Source: Nocardioides silvaticus (GTDB taxonomy: Bacteria > Actinomycetota > Actinomycetes > Propionibacteriales > Nocardioidaceae). Taken from it: DNA of 64,000 nucleotides. A program made the translations under genes and the position numbers. Position 1 is the stretch's first letter; the number at the start of each line of letters is the position of its first letter. The notes under the pieces were generated by a model. That model was given only the letters and a program-made list of their open reading frames with translations, was not told the DNA's origin and made no database searches. Positions 27,496-37,023 of this stretch are shown in pieces. The stretch lies in assembly GCF_003160695.1 (NCBI RefSeq), contig NZ_QGDD01000001.1:186001-250000 (forward strand), written 5' to 3'.

Positions 27496-28800
27496 CTACG
27501 GATGCATGAGGGCGATCCCCTCGGTCAGGGTATCCCTGACCTTCTGCTGGGTGTCTCGCCCGAGCACGATGAGCTTCTCGAGCGAGGTCTTGGCCTGGTT
27601 GGCCAGCCGGCCGACCTCGTCGAGCTGGCTGATGCCGGAGAGCGCGATGCTCAGCCTGGTCTCGACCTGGGCAAGGTCGATCTCTGACCCGTCGTCCTGC
27701 CTGACCTTGAGCATCGCTACGTGCTCTCTGAGCAGCAGGTAGATGAGCTCGACGCTCTCGGCTCGTTCGGTGCTGACGACGTACGCACAGGTGTCCACTC
27801 GGGCGAACGATCCGCCCCCGGGCACTTCCGCGTCGGTCGGGACCAGCACCAGACCGCCAGCCGCGTCGCGCACGCGGCAGCCGTTGGCGATCTCGTCGCG
27901 ATGTTGCTTGGCCGTGAGTGGGCGTGTGCGCGACTTCGCTTCGACGACGATCCGTACTTGCCGACCGTGGCCCGTGATGGCCTGCGACAAGGTCGCCACG
28001 CCGTCGCCCGAGCGACGGGTGGTGCCTCCCGTTCCCGGCTGGCTGCCGGTGCGCTCGAAGATGTCGCCGGCCGCCGTAACGACCTCCTGGCACAGGGCCA
28101 TGGCGTCGTCCTCGTTGGCGGCACCGATCGCTCGACTGCTCTTGGCGCCGGCGTTCTTGGCCACCTGGGCGGCCTCTACGAGGCTCTTCAGCGCGACCAG
28201 CTGTTCGCCGAGTTCGCGTCGTGCACCGCCCAACTCGTCGAGCAGGTCCTTCCGCAGCATGCGGACCGGACCCTCCCGATCGAGCGAGAGTGCGTCGCGA
28301 ACCGACTCTGAGTGGCGCGCGAGCGCCGCGGTGATCTCCTGGACTCCGGCATCCTGGACGGCTCGCGCCGCCTCCATGACGCTGGCCCTGACGCTTCCAG
28401 CCTGGCCGGCCAGAGCGGCCTCGACCTGAGCTGGCAGCTTGTCGAGGACGGCACCGGCCGTTCGAGCCACGGCCTCTTCGCCGCCGCGGAGCAGGGTCAG
28501 CGTTTGATCGAGGCTGGCTAGGGCGGCTCCGGATTTCTCGTCCACCCGCTCGGCGAACGCGTCGAGGGTACGGGTGAGGCTGCCGGTGTCGATGCCGGCA
28601 GTGCCGAGCGAGAGCGCGACCAGTCCGACGGGGATCGCCCGCCGAACCAGGTCGGCCGCAGCCTCGGGACCGTGCTCGGTCATGTGGGACCGGACGAGGG
28701 TCGCCGCCTCACCATGGATGACCGAGAGGTCGTGGATGACGACGGTGTCGGCGTTCACGGCGACCGGAACTGTTCCCTGGGGGATGTGCGCGACGGTCAT
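27496..28800 (-). CDS. Coiled-coil protein with restriction-endonuclease-like C-terminal domain
   Basis: 434 residues, ATG 28800 overlapping the previous stop as ATGA. Residues about 70-230 are Ala/Glu/Leu-rich and probably form long coiled coils. The C-terminal third contains RIVVEAKSR followed by GGLVLVPTDAEVPGG and CAYVVS. This recalls DUF2130 and related PD-(D/E)xK-like proteins, where an E-x-K sits after a beta strand; here E-A-K would be the catalytic pair. Role not known. With the small protein upstream it forms a two-gene operon ended by a hairpin. It could be a nuclease or a structural part of the neighbouring defence operon. Confidence 0.65.
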   Translation of the reverse strand: MTVAHIPQGTVPVAVNADTVVIHDLSVIHGEAATLVRSHMTEHGPEAAADLVRRAIPVGLVALSLGTAGIDTGSLTRTLDAFAERVDEKSGAALASLDQTLTLLRGGEEAVARTAGAVLDKLPAQVEAALAGQAGSVRASVMEAARAVQDAGVQEITAALARHSESVRDALSLDREGPVRMLRKDLLDELGGARRELGEQLVALKSLVEAAQVAKNAGAKSSRAIGAANEDDAMALCQEVVTAAGDIFERTGSQPGTGGTTRRSGDGVATLSQAITGHGRQVRIVVEAKSRTRPLTAKQHRDEIANGCRVRDAAGGLVLVPTDAEVPGGGSFARVDTCAYVVSTERAESVELIYLLLREHVAMLKVRQDDGSEIDLAQVETRLSIALSGISQLDEVGRLANQAKTSLEKLIVLGRDTQQKVRDTLTEGIALMHP

Positions 28801-29150
28801 CGGGCGCCTCCCAGTCCAGCCGGGAGCGGCAGGTCGGCCGGGAGGCCGAGCCGTGCCTTGCGGCAGATCAGGCAGTCCTCCGGCGAGGTCTCCGCCGTGT
28901 GCAGAAGGGCCGCTTCCCAGCTCCAGAGCTCGTCGAGCACCAGGTACGGGTCGTCCAGCCGGTCGCTGAGCGCGTCCTCGACCTGCAGCTGCAGGTCACG
29001 CAGGGACGCCTCGTCGGGGCTGTGGTGCGCCGCAGCGGAGGCGGTGCGGTAGGTGAGCTGCACCCAGAGGTAGAGAAGACGTTGGGTCTCCCGGTCGCGG
29101 GGTGGAGCCGGGGTGGCAGCCAGCGCGAGTGCGGGCTGCGGCTGGTTCAT
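28797..29150 (-). CDS. Small conserved-looking protein with CxxC, unknown
   Basis: 117 residues from ATG 29150 (a GTG at 29159 is the alternative). The N-terminus is Ala/Pro-rich, the middle is helical, and a CLIC pair lies near residue 96. The stop overlaps the next gene as ATGA, so the two proteins are made together. No family recognised. The upstream DNA is shared with a divergent plus-strand gene at 29395, which gives a common regulatory region. Confidence 0.55.
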   Translation of the reverse strand: MNQPQPALALAATPAPPRDRETQRLLYLWVQLTYRTASAAAHHSPDEASLRDLQLQVEDALSDRLDDPYLVLDELWSWEAALLHTAETSPEDCLICRKARLGLPADLPLPAGLGGAR

Positions 29151-29203
29151 CGGTGTCACGTGGACCCTCCAGCGGGTTTCGGCCGCAGCAGTAGGGGCCG
29201 GAT

Positions 29204-29224
29204 GCCCCCGCCGTCTGCGGGGGC
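29204..29224. other. GC-rich hairpin in divergent leader
   Basis: GCCCCCGC pairs with GCGGGGGC around CGTCT (8-bp stem). It lies between divergent starts at 29150 and 29395, followed by CTCTCTT on the plus strand. It could be a short terminator or attenuator for a leader transcript. Function unproven. Confidence 0.45.
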
Positions 29225-29277
29225 TCTCTTGTGTGGCCCGCCAGCACCGGTTGGCGCGAGCCGTGGCAACGCAAGAC

Positions 29278-29291
29278 GTGACACAGGTCAC
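29278..29291. promoter_or_regulatory. Inverted repeat GTGAC-N4-GTCAC, candidate operator
   Basis: GTGAC ACAG GTCAC lies 104 bp before the ATG of the ribbon-helix-helix/DUF3987-like gene and within the divergent intergenic region. That protein has its own N-terminal DNA-binding motif, so autoregulation is possible. The short repeat could occur by chance. Confidence 0.3.
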
Positions 29292-29394
29292 ACCGAAACG
29301 GTTCTACATGCGATTGCCCTCCGATCGACACCGGGGACCTTCGGTGTTCGCCGCACCAGCGGCATCCCACCGAACCGATCACACCAGGACTCCA

Positions 29395-30876
29395 ATGACC
29401 TCCCCCACCAACGACTCCTCCATCTCGATCAACGACGTCGCCCTCGTCGTGCGGCTCCCCCACGACCTCCGCGACGCCCTGAAGGAGCGGGCCGCTGCCG
29501 AGGACCGCTCCGTGGCCTCGCTGATCCGCGTTGCGGCGCGCGCCTACCTGAACAGGCGGGGACGACCAGTGACAGTCACTCAGGACGCGGAAACCAACTC
29601 GCCCGCACTCGCGTCCGACGAAACCTCCTTCGAGCTGCTCGGGCGGCTCAGGCTTGCGCGGCGGCTGGAGAGCCGTGACCGCGCACCTGAGCTCGACAAC
29701 GACGCCCTCCACGGTCTCGCCGGACAGGTGGTCCGGGCACTGGCACCGCTCACCGAAGCATCGGCGCCCGCGATGCTGCTCACGCTCCTGGTGACGTTCG
29801 GCGCGATGGTCGGCCGAAGCGCCCACGTCAACGTCGGACATCAGAAGCACTATCCGCTGCTGTTCGGCGTCGTAGTCGGCTCCTCTGCCAGGGCGCGCAA
29901 GGGAACGTCAGCAGCCGCTGTCCGCCCGGTTCTCGATGCCGCCGACGAAGACTTCATGACCACACGTCACCTGCGAGGTGGCATCCAGTCCGGGGAGGCG
30001 CTCATCCAGGCGCTCGCGTCCCTTGCCGAAGACGGTGAGGTCGACCTCGACCAGCGCCTGCTTCTGACCGAGGAGGAGTACGGCCGCCTGCTCACCATCG
30101 CCGGTCGCCAAGGTTCGATCGTCTCGGCAGTCCTGCGGTCTGCATGGGACGGCGACGCGTTGAGCGCGCGGACCAAGGCACAGACGCTCATCGCCGAGCA
30201 GCCCCACCTGTCCGTGCTCGGCCACGTGACCATCGGGGAGCTCAAGGTGGTCCTCAAGCCGGTCGACATCGCCAACGGGTACGCGAATCGGTTCATCCAT
30301 GTGCTGAGCCATCGCGGGACCTTGCTTCCCGAGCCCGGACGTCTGACCGACGCCCAGATCGAGCTGCTCGGAGCCCGGCTGCGCGCTTCGGTCAACTTCG
30401 CTCGCAGCGTTGGTGAGGTCAAGCGCAGCGCAGACTTCCGGCGTCACTGGGACACGCTCTACCGGATCGTCGAGTCGCAGCCCTCCGGCGGAGAGGTTTA
30501 CGACTCGCTGACGGTCCGGGCGAGCCCCCAGATGCTTCGCCTCGCCACGATCTACGCCCTACTCGATCAGTCCCCGGCCCTCGAGGCGGTACACCTCCGG
30601 GCAGCGGCCGCGCTCTGGGAGTACTCCGAAGCGTCCGTCGCCCACATCTGGGGTGCCACGCTCGGCGACGAGCGCGTGGACCGCCTCTACTCCGCCGTGA
30701 AGGCGGCCGGCGCGGACGGGCTGGACCGCACCCAGGTGAGCGAACTGTTCGGCAAGAACAAGACCAAGAGCGAACTCGACGATCTCGTAGCTCGCCTCAT
30801 CGATCTCGACCTCGTCGTCCTGTCGACTCATGCCACAGGGGGCCGGCCCCGACAAGTGATCACCGCAACGGGATGA
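29395..30876 (+). CDS. Ribbon-helix-helix plus DUF3987-like replication/mobility protein
   Basis: 493 residues from ATG 29395 after CCAGGACTCCA. The N-terminal 50 residues (VVRLPHDLRDALKERAAAED, then SLIRVAARAY) look like a ribbon-helix-helix DNA-binding unit. The rest resembles DUF3987, common in plasmids, phages and integrative elements next to primase domains. It contains VVGSSARARKGTS in place of a Walker A, then LLLTEEEYGRLL as Walker-B-like strand, and a C-terminal winged-helix-like end. The altered P-loop (RKGT for GKT) is something I remember as usual in the actinobacterial branch. Likely a replication or partition-related protein of an integrative element. Confidence 0.7.
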   Translation: MTSPTNDSSISINDVALVVRLPHDLRDALKERAAAEDRSVASLIRVAARAYLNRRGRPVTVTQDAETNSPALASDETSFELLGRLRLARRLESRDRAPELDNDALHGLAGQVVRALAPLTEASAPAMLLTLLVTFGAMVGRSAHVNVGHQKHYPLLFGVVVGSSARARKGTSAAAVRPVLDAADEDFMTTRHLRGGIQSGEALIQALASLAEDGEVDLDQRLLLTEEEYGRLLTIAGRQGSIVSAVLRSAWDGDALSARTKAQTLIAEQPHLSVLGHVTIGELKVVLKPVDIANGYANRFIHVLSHRGTLLPEPGRLTDAQIELLGARLRASVNFARSVGEVKRSADFRRHWDTLYRIVESQPSGGEVYDSLTVRASPQMLRLATIYALLDQSPALEAVHLRAAAALWEYSEASVAHIWGATLGDERVDRLYSAVKAAGADGLDRTQVSELFGKNKTKSELDDLVARLIDLDLVVLSTHATGGRPRQVITATG

Positions 30877-31149
30877 CAACTACTCGGACGAGCGTGGAGG
30901 TTTCCGCTGACCCTTCTTCGTATTTTCGTTTGGTTCGTCCCCTTGGAACCATCAGCGCCGTAGCGCTACCGCCAGCGCAGCGGCATTCTTAGCCACGCGC
31001 ACCGCCGCTCCACATCGGTGGCACCGCCGTGCTGCAGCCGCAGTTTTGTTTCAATGCGGGACCGTTGCTGCAACAGGCCGTCGTTTCGCTGCGGAGCGGG
31101 GTCATCGGCCGCTAGCGTCTGGCCATTGACGCAGGCTAGGGGGCCCTCG

Positions 31150-31962
31150 ATGCGACTTCTGGTTCGACTTCTCATCGGGGCGATAGGCCTCCTGATGGCA
31201 GCGCAGTTCCCGCCGGTGGCCCAGGCAGTCACAACCTACTCGGTCTCCATCAAGGGCACAGTCGTCTGCGATTGGAGTTCCGACGCCGTTCAAGGAGTCT
31301 GGGTGGAGAACCTCGACGGCGGAGACAAGTGGGCCTCGTGGTGGGCCTTCCCGGGCCGGTCGAACGCCGCCTACTACAGCGTCACCGTCACCGCCACCCG
31401 GCCCGACCCCGTTCTTCGCCTCGACATCGGCTGCGGCCGAACCAGCTCCGGTGGTTGGCGCCGGACCCTGCTAACACCCGATTTCCGCACCCGTAACGGA
31501 TATCCGGAAAACCGTCGTTGCATCGGCACACAGACCGCTGCGAACCGCGCACGGGTCTGCAAACCGTCTCCAACGCGCACGCTGACCTACAACACCGGTA
31601 TCAGGGGCTACTGCACCTGGGGCGCGCTGGAGAAGTGGAGGAGCTTTGTCGGCTCCTACCCGAACATCACGGGCCATGCGATCAACATGGACAATAGCGC
31701 GAAAGCAAACGGGTTCTACGTCTCGAGCGTGCCGCACATTGCCTCCATGGTCGTCTGGAACACCAGCGGTTATGGGCACGTCGGGTGGGTGACCGCTGTC
31801 CGCAAGACCAACGGCAGGGTCTACTTCGACTCATTCGACATGAACGTCGGCAGTTGGGTCGACCAAGCCGCGGGGATCACCACAGGGTTCAACCAGTACA
31901 AGTCCCGGACGAACATTCCGTGGGACACCTCGGTCCACGCGTTCATCGTGGCGCCCACCTGA
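31150..31962 (+). CDS. Secreted CHAP-domain amidase/peptidase
   Basis: 270 residues from ATG 31150, chosen because it gives a Sec signal peptide (MRLLVRLLIGAIGLLMAAQF, cleavage near AQA at 24-26). A longer in-frame extension upstream is rejected. The mature protein has a beta-rich N-terminal half with several cysteines, then a CHAP domain: catalytic C155 in GYCTWGALEKW and H210 in SGYGHVGWVT. CHAP enzymes cut peptidoglycan peptide bonds or act as endopeptidases. In an element context it could open the wall for DNA transfer or be a secreted lytic factor. About 270 bp of non-coding DNA lie before it, with nothing else recognisable. Confidence 0.78.
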   Translation: MRLLVRLLIGAIGLLMAAQFPPVAQAVTTYSVSIKGTVVCDWSSDAVQGVWVENLDGGDKWASWWAFPGRSNAAYYSVTVTATRPDPVLRLDIGCGRTSSGGWRRTLLTPDFRTRNGYPENRRCIGTQTAANRARVCKPSPTRTLTYNTGIRGYCTWGALEKWRSFVGSYPNITGHAINMDNSAKANGFYVSSVPHIASMVVWNTSGYGHVGWVTAVRKTNGRVYFDSFDMNVGSWVDQAAGITTGFNQYKSRTNIPWDTSVHAFIVAPT

Positions 31963-32047
31963 CCAACCGCAACCAAGCGCGACCGGCCTCGGAGTCGGCC
32001 TCGGAGTCGCTCGGGGCGGTCAGCCGTCGAAGCGAATCCGGCGATTA

Positions 32048-32245
32048 TCAGCGCGACGCGGGCAAACCCGCGGCACAGATCGCAGCTCCGGTCAGTCCAG
32101 CTCCGATGTGCGTGGCGGCGGTGCCGTCGAGGGCGAGCAGGATCGTAAGGACACTCGCGCCGGCCGCACCCAGAAGTTGGAGGCCGAGGTCGCGGTTGAT
32201 CTTCACCGTCTCCGGCAGGTCTCGAAGGTTCACCAGCAGTCCCAT
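32048..32245 (-). CDS. Small two-helix membrane protein
   Basis: 65 residues from ATG 32245. After a short polar start (MGLLVNLRDLPETVKINRDL), two hydrophobic segments cover residues about 21-38 and 45-60. Composition and codon third positions suit a real gene. No homologue recognised. It stands alone, converging with the CHAP gene. Confidence 0.55.
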   Translation of the reverse strand: MGLLVNLRDLPETVKINRDLGLQLLGAAGASVLTILLALDGTAATHIGAGLTGAAICAAGLPASR

Positions 32246-32326
32246 GACGGCAACCTAGCCGGTACGAAACAACCCGCCCCGGCCCCGTCGCGCTTGCTGT
32301 CGGCGGGTGCGGCGCCATCCATTGAT

Positions 32327-32354
32327 AGTGAGGGGAAAGGGCCTCCTCCTCACT
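32327..32354 (-). terminator. Hairpin after the 45-residue ORF
   Basis: AGTGAGG and CCTCACT enclose a 14-nt loop region rich in purines. It overlaps the stop of the minus-strand small ORF. It repeats the TCCTCCTCAC wording of the hairpin at 27458-27490. Strength is uncertain. Confidence 0.4.
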
Positions 32355-32487
32355 TACCGCGGCTTCTCGCTTTCAGGGCGATCGCGGCGGTCTCACCGGT
32401 GGCCTCGGCGAGCTCTGCGGCCTCGATCAGGATCAGCTTGCCGGCCCCGGGGTAGTCGCTCTCGGGAGCGGAGGCATCGCTGGTCAC
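32350..32487 (-). CDS. Small acidic protein, 45 aa
   Basis: GTG 32487 overlaps the stop of the preceding (frameshifted) frame as GTGA. The product is VTSDASAPESDYPGAGKLIL followed by an Ala/Glu-rich helix ending RSRGK. Codon use fits the neighbourhood. Unknown function. The coupling argues that it is translated. Confidence 0.45.
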   Translation of the reverse strand: MTSDASAPESDYPGAGKLILIEAAELAEATGETAAIALKARSRGK

Positions 32488-32844
32488 GGCACCGGTGCCG
32501 GCATAGTGAGCACGCCACCCGCAGTGACCCAGAGGGCATGCTCGAGGGCGTCAGCGATGATCTCGGCGACCCATTCGCCGTCGGCGAGGAGCACGGCCAT
32601 CCGGGCCCCCCGGACGGCCGTGCTCGGCCCGCTCCTCCGCAGCCGCCAAAATCGGTTCTGCCATCTCGGCGCGCCGGTGGTAGGGGAACCTGTCCACGCC
32701 CCGCAGCATACGGGTCGGCTGCGACTGCTCCCCGGCCCTCTTGGCTCGCTCATGGCGCGAGTGGCTCAGTCTGTGCGCCTGGCCCCAGCGGGCCGCCTGC
32801 TCGTCGGTGATCGCCCACCAGACCTGGTCGTCGCAGCCCCGCAC
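32484..32844 (-). pseudogene. Small gene split by a frameshift in a G6 run
   Basis: From GTG 32844 one frame reads CDDQVWWAITDEQAARWGQA to LAAAEERAEHGRPG, then becomes Arg-rich nonsense. A second frame reads ARMAVLLADGEWVAEIIADA to the stop at 32484. The frames meet at a run of six C (plus strand 32606-32611). With one base fewer the protein reads continuously through RPGARMAVLL, about 119 residues. Either a slippage mutation, programmed frameshifting, or a sequencing error. The start is uncertain. Function unknown. Confidence 0.55.
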
Positions 32845-33084
32845 GCGCGCGTGCTCCGGACGCGACCAGCGGCCACCCGTGCGTTCGGGTAGTGGAACTC
32901 GAGATGGCCGGGTGACTCGCGTGCGTTCCCTCGGGACCAGCTCTCTCTATCCGCAGATGCTTATGCGAGGTCGAGCCTCATGTACCCGACTCGATGCGCT
33001 GAACAGTGGACGACGATGCCCTTCTTGTCAGGGAGGTTCGGCAACGTCTTGGCCCGAGCAGCTGCGCGCTCACCAGTAGCAAAC

Positions 33085-33365
33085 ATGGCCAACACTCGTG
33101 ACCTCATCCTTCAGGCGTACTGCGCCGAACTACGCCGCCTTCGCGCCCTGACCCCTCGCGCGCAACACAGTGAACTCGAGGCGACCTCTCCGCTCTGGGC
33201 ACCCGTGACCGTGAGCACCTCCGCGACCTGACCGGGCGCTGGAACTCGATCTCGCGTCTTCGCGCGCTACGGCCACTGCTGCGCCTCGAGCGGCGCGCAC
33301 CCTCCCTACCTGACTGGACCTGCCGACCAGAAGTCCGAACAGGAGTACTACATGCGAACCCATGA
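33085..33365 (+). pseudogene. Small gene split by a one-base loss
   Basis: ATG 33085 opens MANTRDLILQAYCAELRRLR then ALTPRAQHSELE. The frame then loses sense and stops at 33231. The frame two bases on continues GDLSALGTRDREHLRDLTGR, then SRLRALRPLL, to a TGA at 33363, inside the start of the next gene. Adding one G at about 33181 (GAGGCGAC to GAGGGCGAC) joins them as SELEGDLSAL, giving about 93 residues. Function unknown. Confidence 0.45.
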
Positions 33366-33777
33366 AGCCGCCGCGGGCGCCGTGGCGCTGATGACCGCTG
33401 CGAGCACCGCAGACGACGAGTGCGCTCGGCTGGCCACCCGACTGGCCTTCACGCCGGTCAATGACCGCGTGCTCGTCGCGTTTTGCCTCATCGAGGCCTG
33501 CTGGTCATGGGCTCCGCCAACCGCGACCAGTTCGCACCCCGTTCTCGGTCCCACCCTCGCGGGGCTGCGCGCTGGCGACGTCGAGACAGTCCGCTCTGCC
33601 CTGATCGCCGCGATGACCCGCAAGGAGGCCGGAAGCTACGCCGCGCTGCTGGTGCAGCTCGCCTGTGCGGCCGTGCACCTAATCCCCGACCTCGACGACC
33701 GGCTCCAGGCCCGGGGTCTCGCCATCGCAGCGGAGCCCGCCGCGGCAGAGCGGCGACGCGTCGGGAACGGCCAGTGA
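33352..33777 (+). CDS. Small helical protein, unknown
   Basis: 141 residues from ATG 33352, preceded by AGGAG at 6 nt. Ala-rich and helical: a region around AFTPVNDRVLVAFCLIEACW, then LRAGDVETVRSALIAAMTRK, and a hydrophobic stretch AALLVQLACAAVHLIPDL. It overlaps the end of the broken small gene upstream, so they may have formed one operon leading to the recombinase-like gene. No family recognised. Confidence 0.6.
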   Translation: MRTHEAAAGAVALMTAASTADDECARLATRLAFTPVNDRVLVAFCLIEACWSWAPPTATSSHPVLGPTLAGLRAGDVETVRSALIAAMTRKEAGSYAALLVQLACAAVHLIPDLDDRLQARGLAIAAEPAAAERRRVGNGQ

Positions 33778-33921
33778 GCGCCACCGCACGGCTGGCTTCA
33801 AGGTCTTCCCCGAGGTGGAGAGGTCGGCATCCATCTCGGTGGGTCAGAACTCCTCCATCGATCCCATTGCGTCTGGCGACCTCGCCGGCACGGTGCATCG
33901 CACCTACCCGAGGAGGATCCA

Positions 33922-36900
33922 TTGACTCAGTACACCGACCGCAAGGTCTACAACCCACTCGCCACGAAGTTCGGCAACGGTAGCCCGGTCAGCGGTCACG
34001 CCGCCCGCTTCTCCGTCGTCGGCAACGCCGGGGGCATCGCCGGCCAGCGCGCAGCCCACTTCAGCATCTACTCCGACAACCCGGACATCGCCAAGATCAG
34101 CGCCTTCCCGGACACCGCTTGGGACCCGGCACAGCCCGACGTCGGAGCGCAGTACGGCATCACTTGGATCACCATGGCCGACCTCCACCACGACGCCGCC
34201 GGCCACGAGCCGATTGCCGCTGTCGTGTGCGTCGGTGACGTGGTCTTCCTCAACATCACGCTGTCCTCGACGCTCAAGCACATCGTGCGCCCCGACGGCG
34301 AGGACCTCAACGGCGTCACCGTGCTCATCATGTCGCTGCTCAACCACTTCCCCTCCCTCCGGGAGGTCTGCTGGGCGGACGACGTCACACGCGCCGGTCG
34401 TGACCGGGCCGACTGGTCTCAGATCACCAACAAGTGCAAGATCCGCGACGTCACGATGGTCTTCGGTGGTCAGCGCTATGACCAGTCGATCCCGGGTGAC
34501 GAGCTCGCGCTCGGTGCGCTCGGCCTCGTCGGCGGAAGTGACGACCCGAACCGCCGTCGGCGCATGACCGGCAAGCGCCTCATGAAGTACAAGCTCGGCG
34601 GCGCCGCCCTCGCCGAACGTCAGATGCCCTACGGCTGGGGCCACAAGAAGGACAAGCACGGGCGCACCGTCGAGGAGGGCGACCGAGGCATCGTCCCCGA
34701 GGCGCAGCGCCAGATGGCTCCGGTGATCGAGGCCATCTACCGGGCCCACGCGAATGGCGAGTCCTATCAGGACATCACCGCGCGCCTGATCGCCTTCGAG
34801 GCCGAGGGCCTGATCGTGCGCCGAGACCACACCGATCTCGACAACACCTTCGCCCGCGCGGTCGACGACGACGGGGCCTCCTACGGAGCCGCGAAGAGCT
34901 TCTTCACGCGGAGCGACTCCAACCCGCGGGTGATTCCCAGCGACCTCGACATCGCCCGCTACCTGGAGGGCGAGGACCCCGCCGACGTCTTCGACCCCGA
35001 CGTGCGGTTCTTCATCGCCAAGGTCGAGCTCGTCAGGACGAGCCGGTACTACCGGCGCCTCAACAACGACATCCGCGGCCGGAACATCGTCCTGGACGGC
35101 ATCTCCGCCACCTACCGTGACGACCTGGACGAGTACGGGTACTTCGACGTCCTGTCCGCGTCCTGGGGGTGGCCGACCGACGACAAGGGGAACGAGATCC
35201 TCCGCTTCGGCGTCCCCGACCGCGTCTGCCGCGAGGTGGCAGCGCGTCTCCTGCGCGAGCTGCGAGCCCCCAAGGCACCAACGGGCGGGCAGGCACATCA
35301 CACTCCCACCCGGCGGGCTCTGCAGGGCTTCTCGAGCTGGTTCGTGGCACCCGGCGAGCTCGGGTCGAAGTACGACGACGAGCCCACGCAGTGGGGAGTC
35401 CAGGCCCGCATGAACCTCAGCGGGCGCGCCAACTGCATCCTGCTCTTCCGCCGCGAGTCCGCCGCGACCGGCACCCGCACCGGACGCGGGTGGACCTACT
35501 TCGGCCCCGGCGAGAGCCGCCCCGACCACATCGCCGCGACGTTCCCGCTGACCGAGCTCGCAGCCTCCGTCGCCTGCCGCCTCGACCACGCCGTGAGGAA
35601 CCTGCTCGACCCCACCACGATCGCCCCGCTGACAGCAGCACAGCGACGCGGCGACGACCCCGACCCCACCACGACCTGGCGCCACCAGATCGCACTGAAG
35701 GCCGGCGCAAAGGAGCCGCTCGAAAGGGAGATCACGGGACACCGCACGATGGCGGCCCTCAGCGCAGCAGCCGGCGACGAGGAAGAGGCCAAGGCCTACG
35801 CAGCGCAGGTCACCGAGGTGAAGACGAAGGTCGCCGCCCTCGACGCCGAGATCACACGGCTCAAGGCGAAGATCCGCAAGCACCAGGCAGGCTCCGCCAC
35901 CGCGCGACCCGACCACGCCGACATCTCCGTCGCCGCCCACCTCGTGGCCGGGCTCGAGGCCGCAGCACGAAACAACGGAGAAAGCCCCTCCAAGTTCGGC
36001 ACCCTCTGCGACGAGACCTTCATCGACTGGCGCTTCCACGTCGACGGCGAGGACGTCGTCTGGGCCTGCACCGCGCTGCTCCCCCTCGCCTCCGGCGGAC
36101 ACGCCCAGCTCCCCCTCACCGGCCGGATCCGCAACGTCCGCACCCGCACCGGCCGCAACCTCGCCAACACCGACACTGTCGTGCGCTACCTCTTCGAGGA
36201 GGGCCGCGAACTGACTGCAACGGCGGACCTCCTGCAGGTCACCCGCGCGACGCTGCTCAAGAAGCGGGTCATGCCCTGGCTCGTGACCAACGGCATCACC
36301 TCCCGCGGAGCCAAGTGCGCGCTCGTCGACCACCCGATCTCCGAGGTCCGCCAGGAACTCCACCGCTGGGTGACGCGCGGGTCCGACGACACCAGCTCCC
36401 CCACGAGCAACTACATAGGGCGGCTCAGAGCGACGTACGCTGACCCGAATCTGTCCTGGGGCGACGCTGCCGTGCCTGACGACACCGTCTGGGTGTCCGA
36501 CGCGATCAAGATGCTCACGGCAGACAGGACGACTCGCGAACACGGCCTCCCGGTGCTCGACGTCGCACTCGCCCTCGGCAAGACCGAGGCCGAGATCCGC
36601 GAACTGGTAAAGCCACAGAAGCGAGCCGCCGGCTTCACAAGACCCGTCTACCTTGCCTATGCCAACGAGTCCAAGACACACGTCAAGGCGGTCCCCTGCC
36701 CGCCCGCACGGCCGGTGCCACGGCCGGCGCTTCGCCGACCACGTCATCCTCCTGCCCGAGGTCGCAGCCAGCGGGTACGGCGTCATCTGCTCACACTGCC
36801 GGCGGGCACCAGCCGAGCACGGTACCTGGCCCACCGCGCAGTACCCGGAGAATTACCTCGGCAGGTGGACCAGCGCTGGCGTGACCGGGAGCTTGCGCGA

Positions 36901-36931
36901 GACTCCTCGCACCGTCCGAAGCCCTCGATGA
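33922..36931 (+). pseudogene. Divergent large serine-recombinase-like gene, C-terminus frameshifted
   Basis: Starts at TTG 33922 after AGGAGG at 5 nt. The central part matches large serine recombinases: DDVTRAGRDRADWSQI, then a link region ending RQMPYGWGHKKDKHGR and EGDRGIVPEAQRQMAPVIEA with a helical repeat, then long domains including a coiled coil near KTKVAALDAEITRLKAKIRK. The usual N-terminal Y-x-R-V-S nucleophile motif is not recognisable, so activity is doubtful. At 36699-36706 CCCG occurs twice in tandem; with one copy the frame continues as CPHGRCHGRRFADHV and GYGVICSHCRRAP, a zinc-ribbon-like end, to 36931. As it stands the frame instead runs to 37065 with nonsense. About 1000 residues when restored. 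Confidence 0.68.
36699..36706 (+). repeat. CCCG tandem duplication that breaks the recombinase-like gene
   Basis: CCCG at 36699-36702 is repeated at 36703-36706. Removing one copy restores a CPHGRC motif that pairs with CSHC 26 residues later. The four extra bases shift the frame and destroy the C-terminal Cys cluster. Confidence 0.7.
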
Positions 36932-37023
36932 AATCGTCCAGCCCGGCTTCTCTGCGTGGGCCGAGAAGCCGAGCTGGACTAGCGATGTGCCCGAGCGGCC
37001 GTTCAGCGCCTCCTGCCCTCCTC

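Noticed and set aside
33815-33925. 36-codon frame from GTG 33815 ending as TTGA at the recombinase start
   Set aside because: Sense-like wording and coupling, but weak ribosome site and no homologue known; left unannotated.
33904-36834. Very long open frame on the minus strand (about 976 codons)
   Set aside because: Gly/Val/Asp-rich shadow of the plus-strand recombinase-like gene; no domains and no ribosome site.
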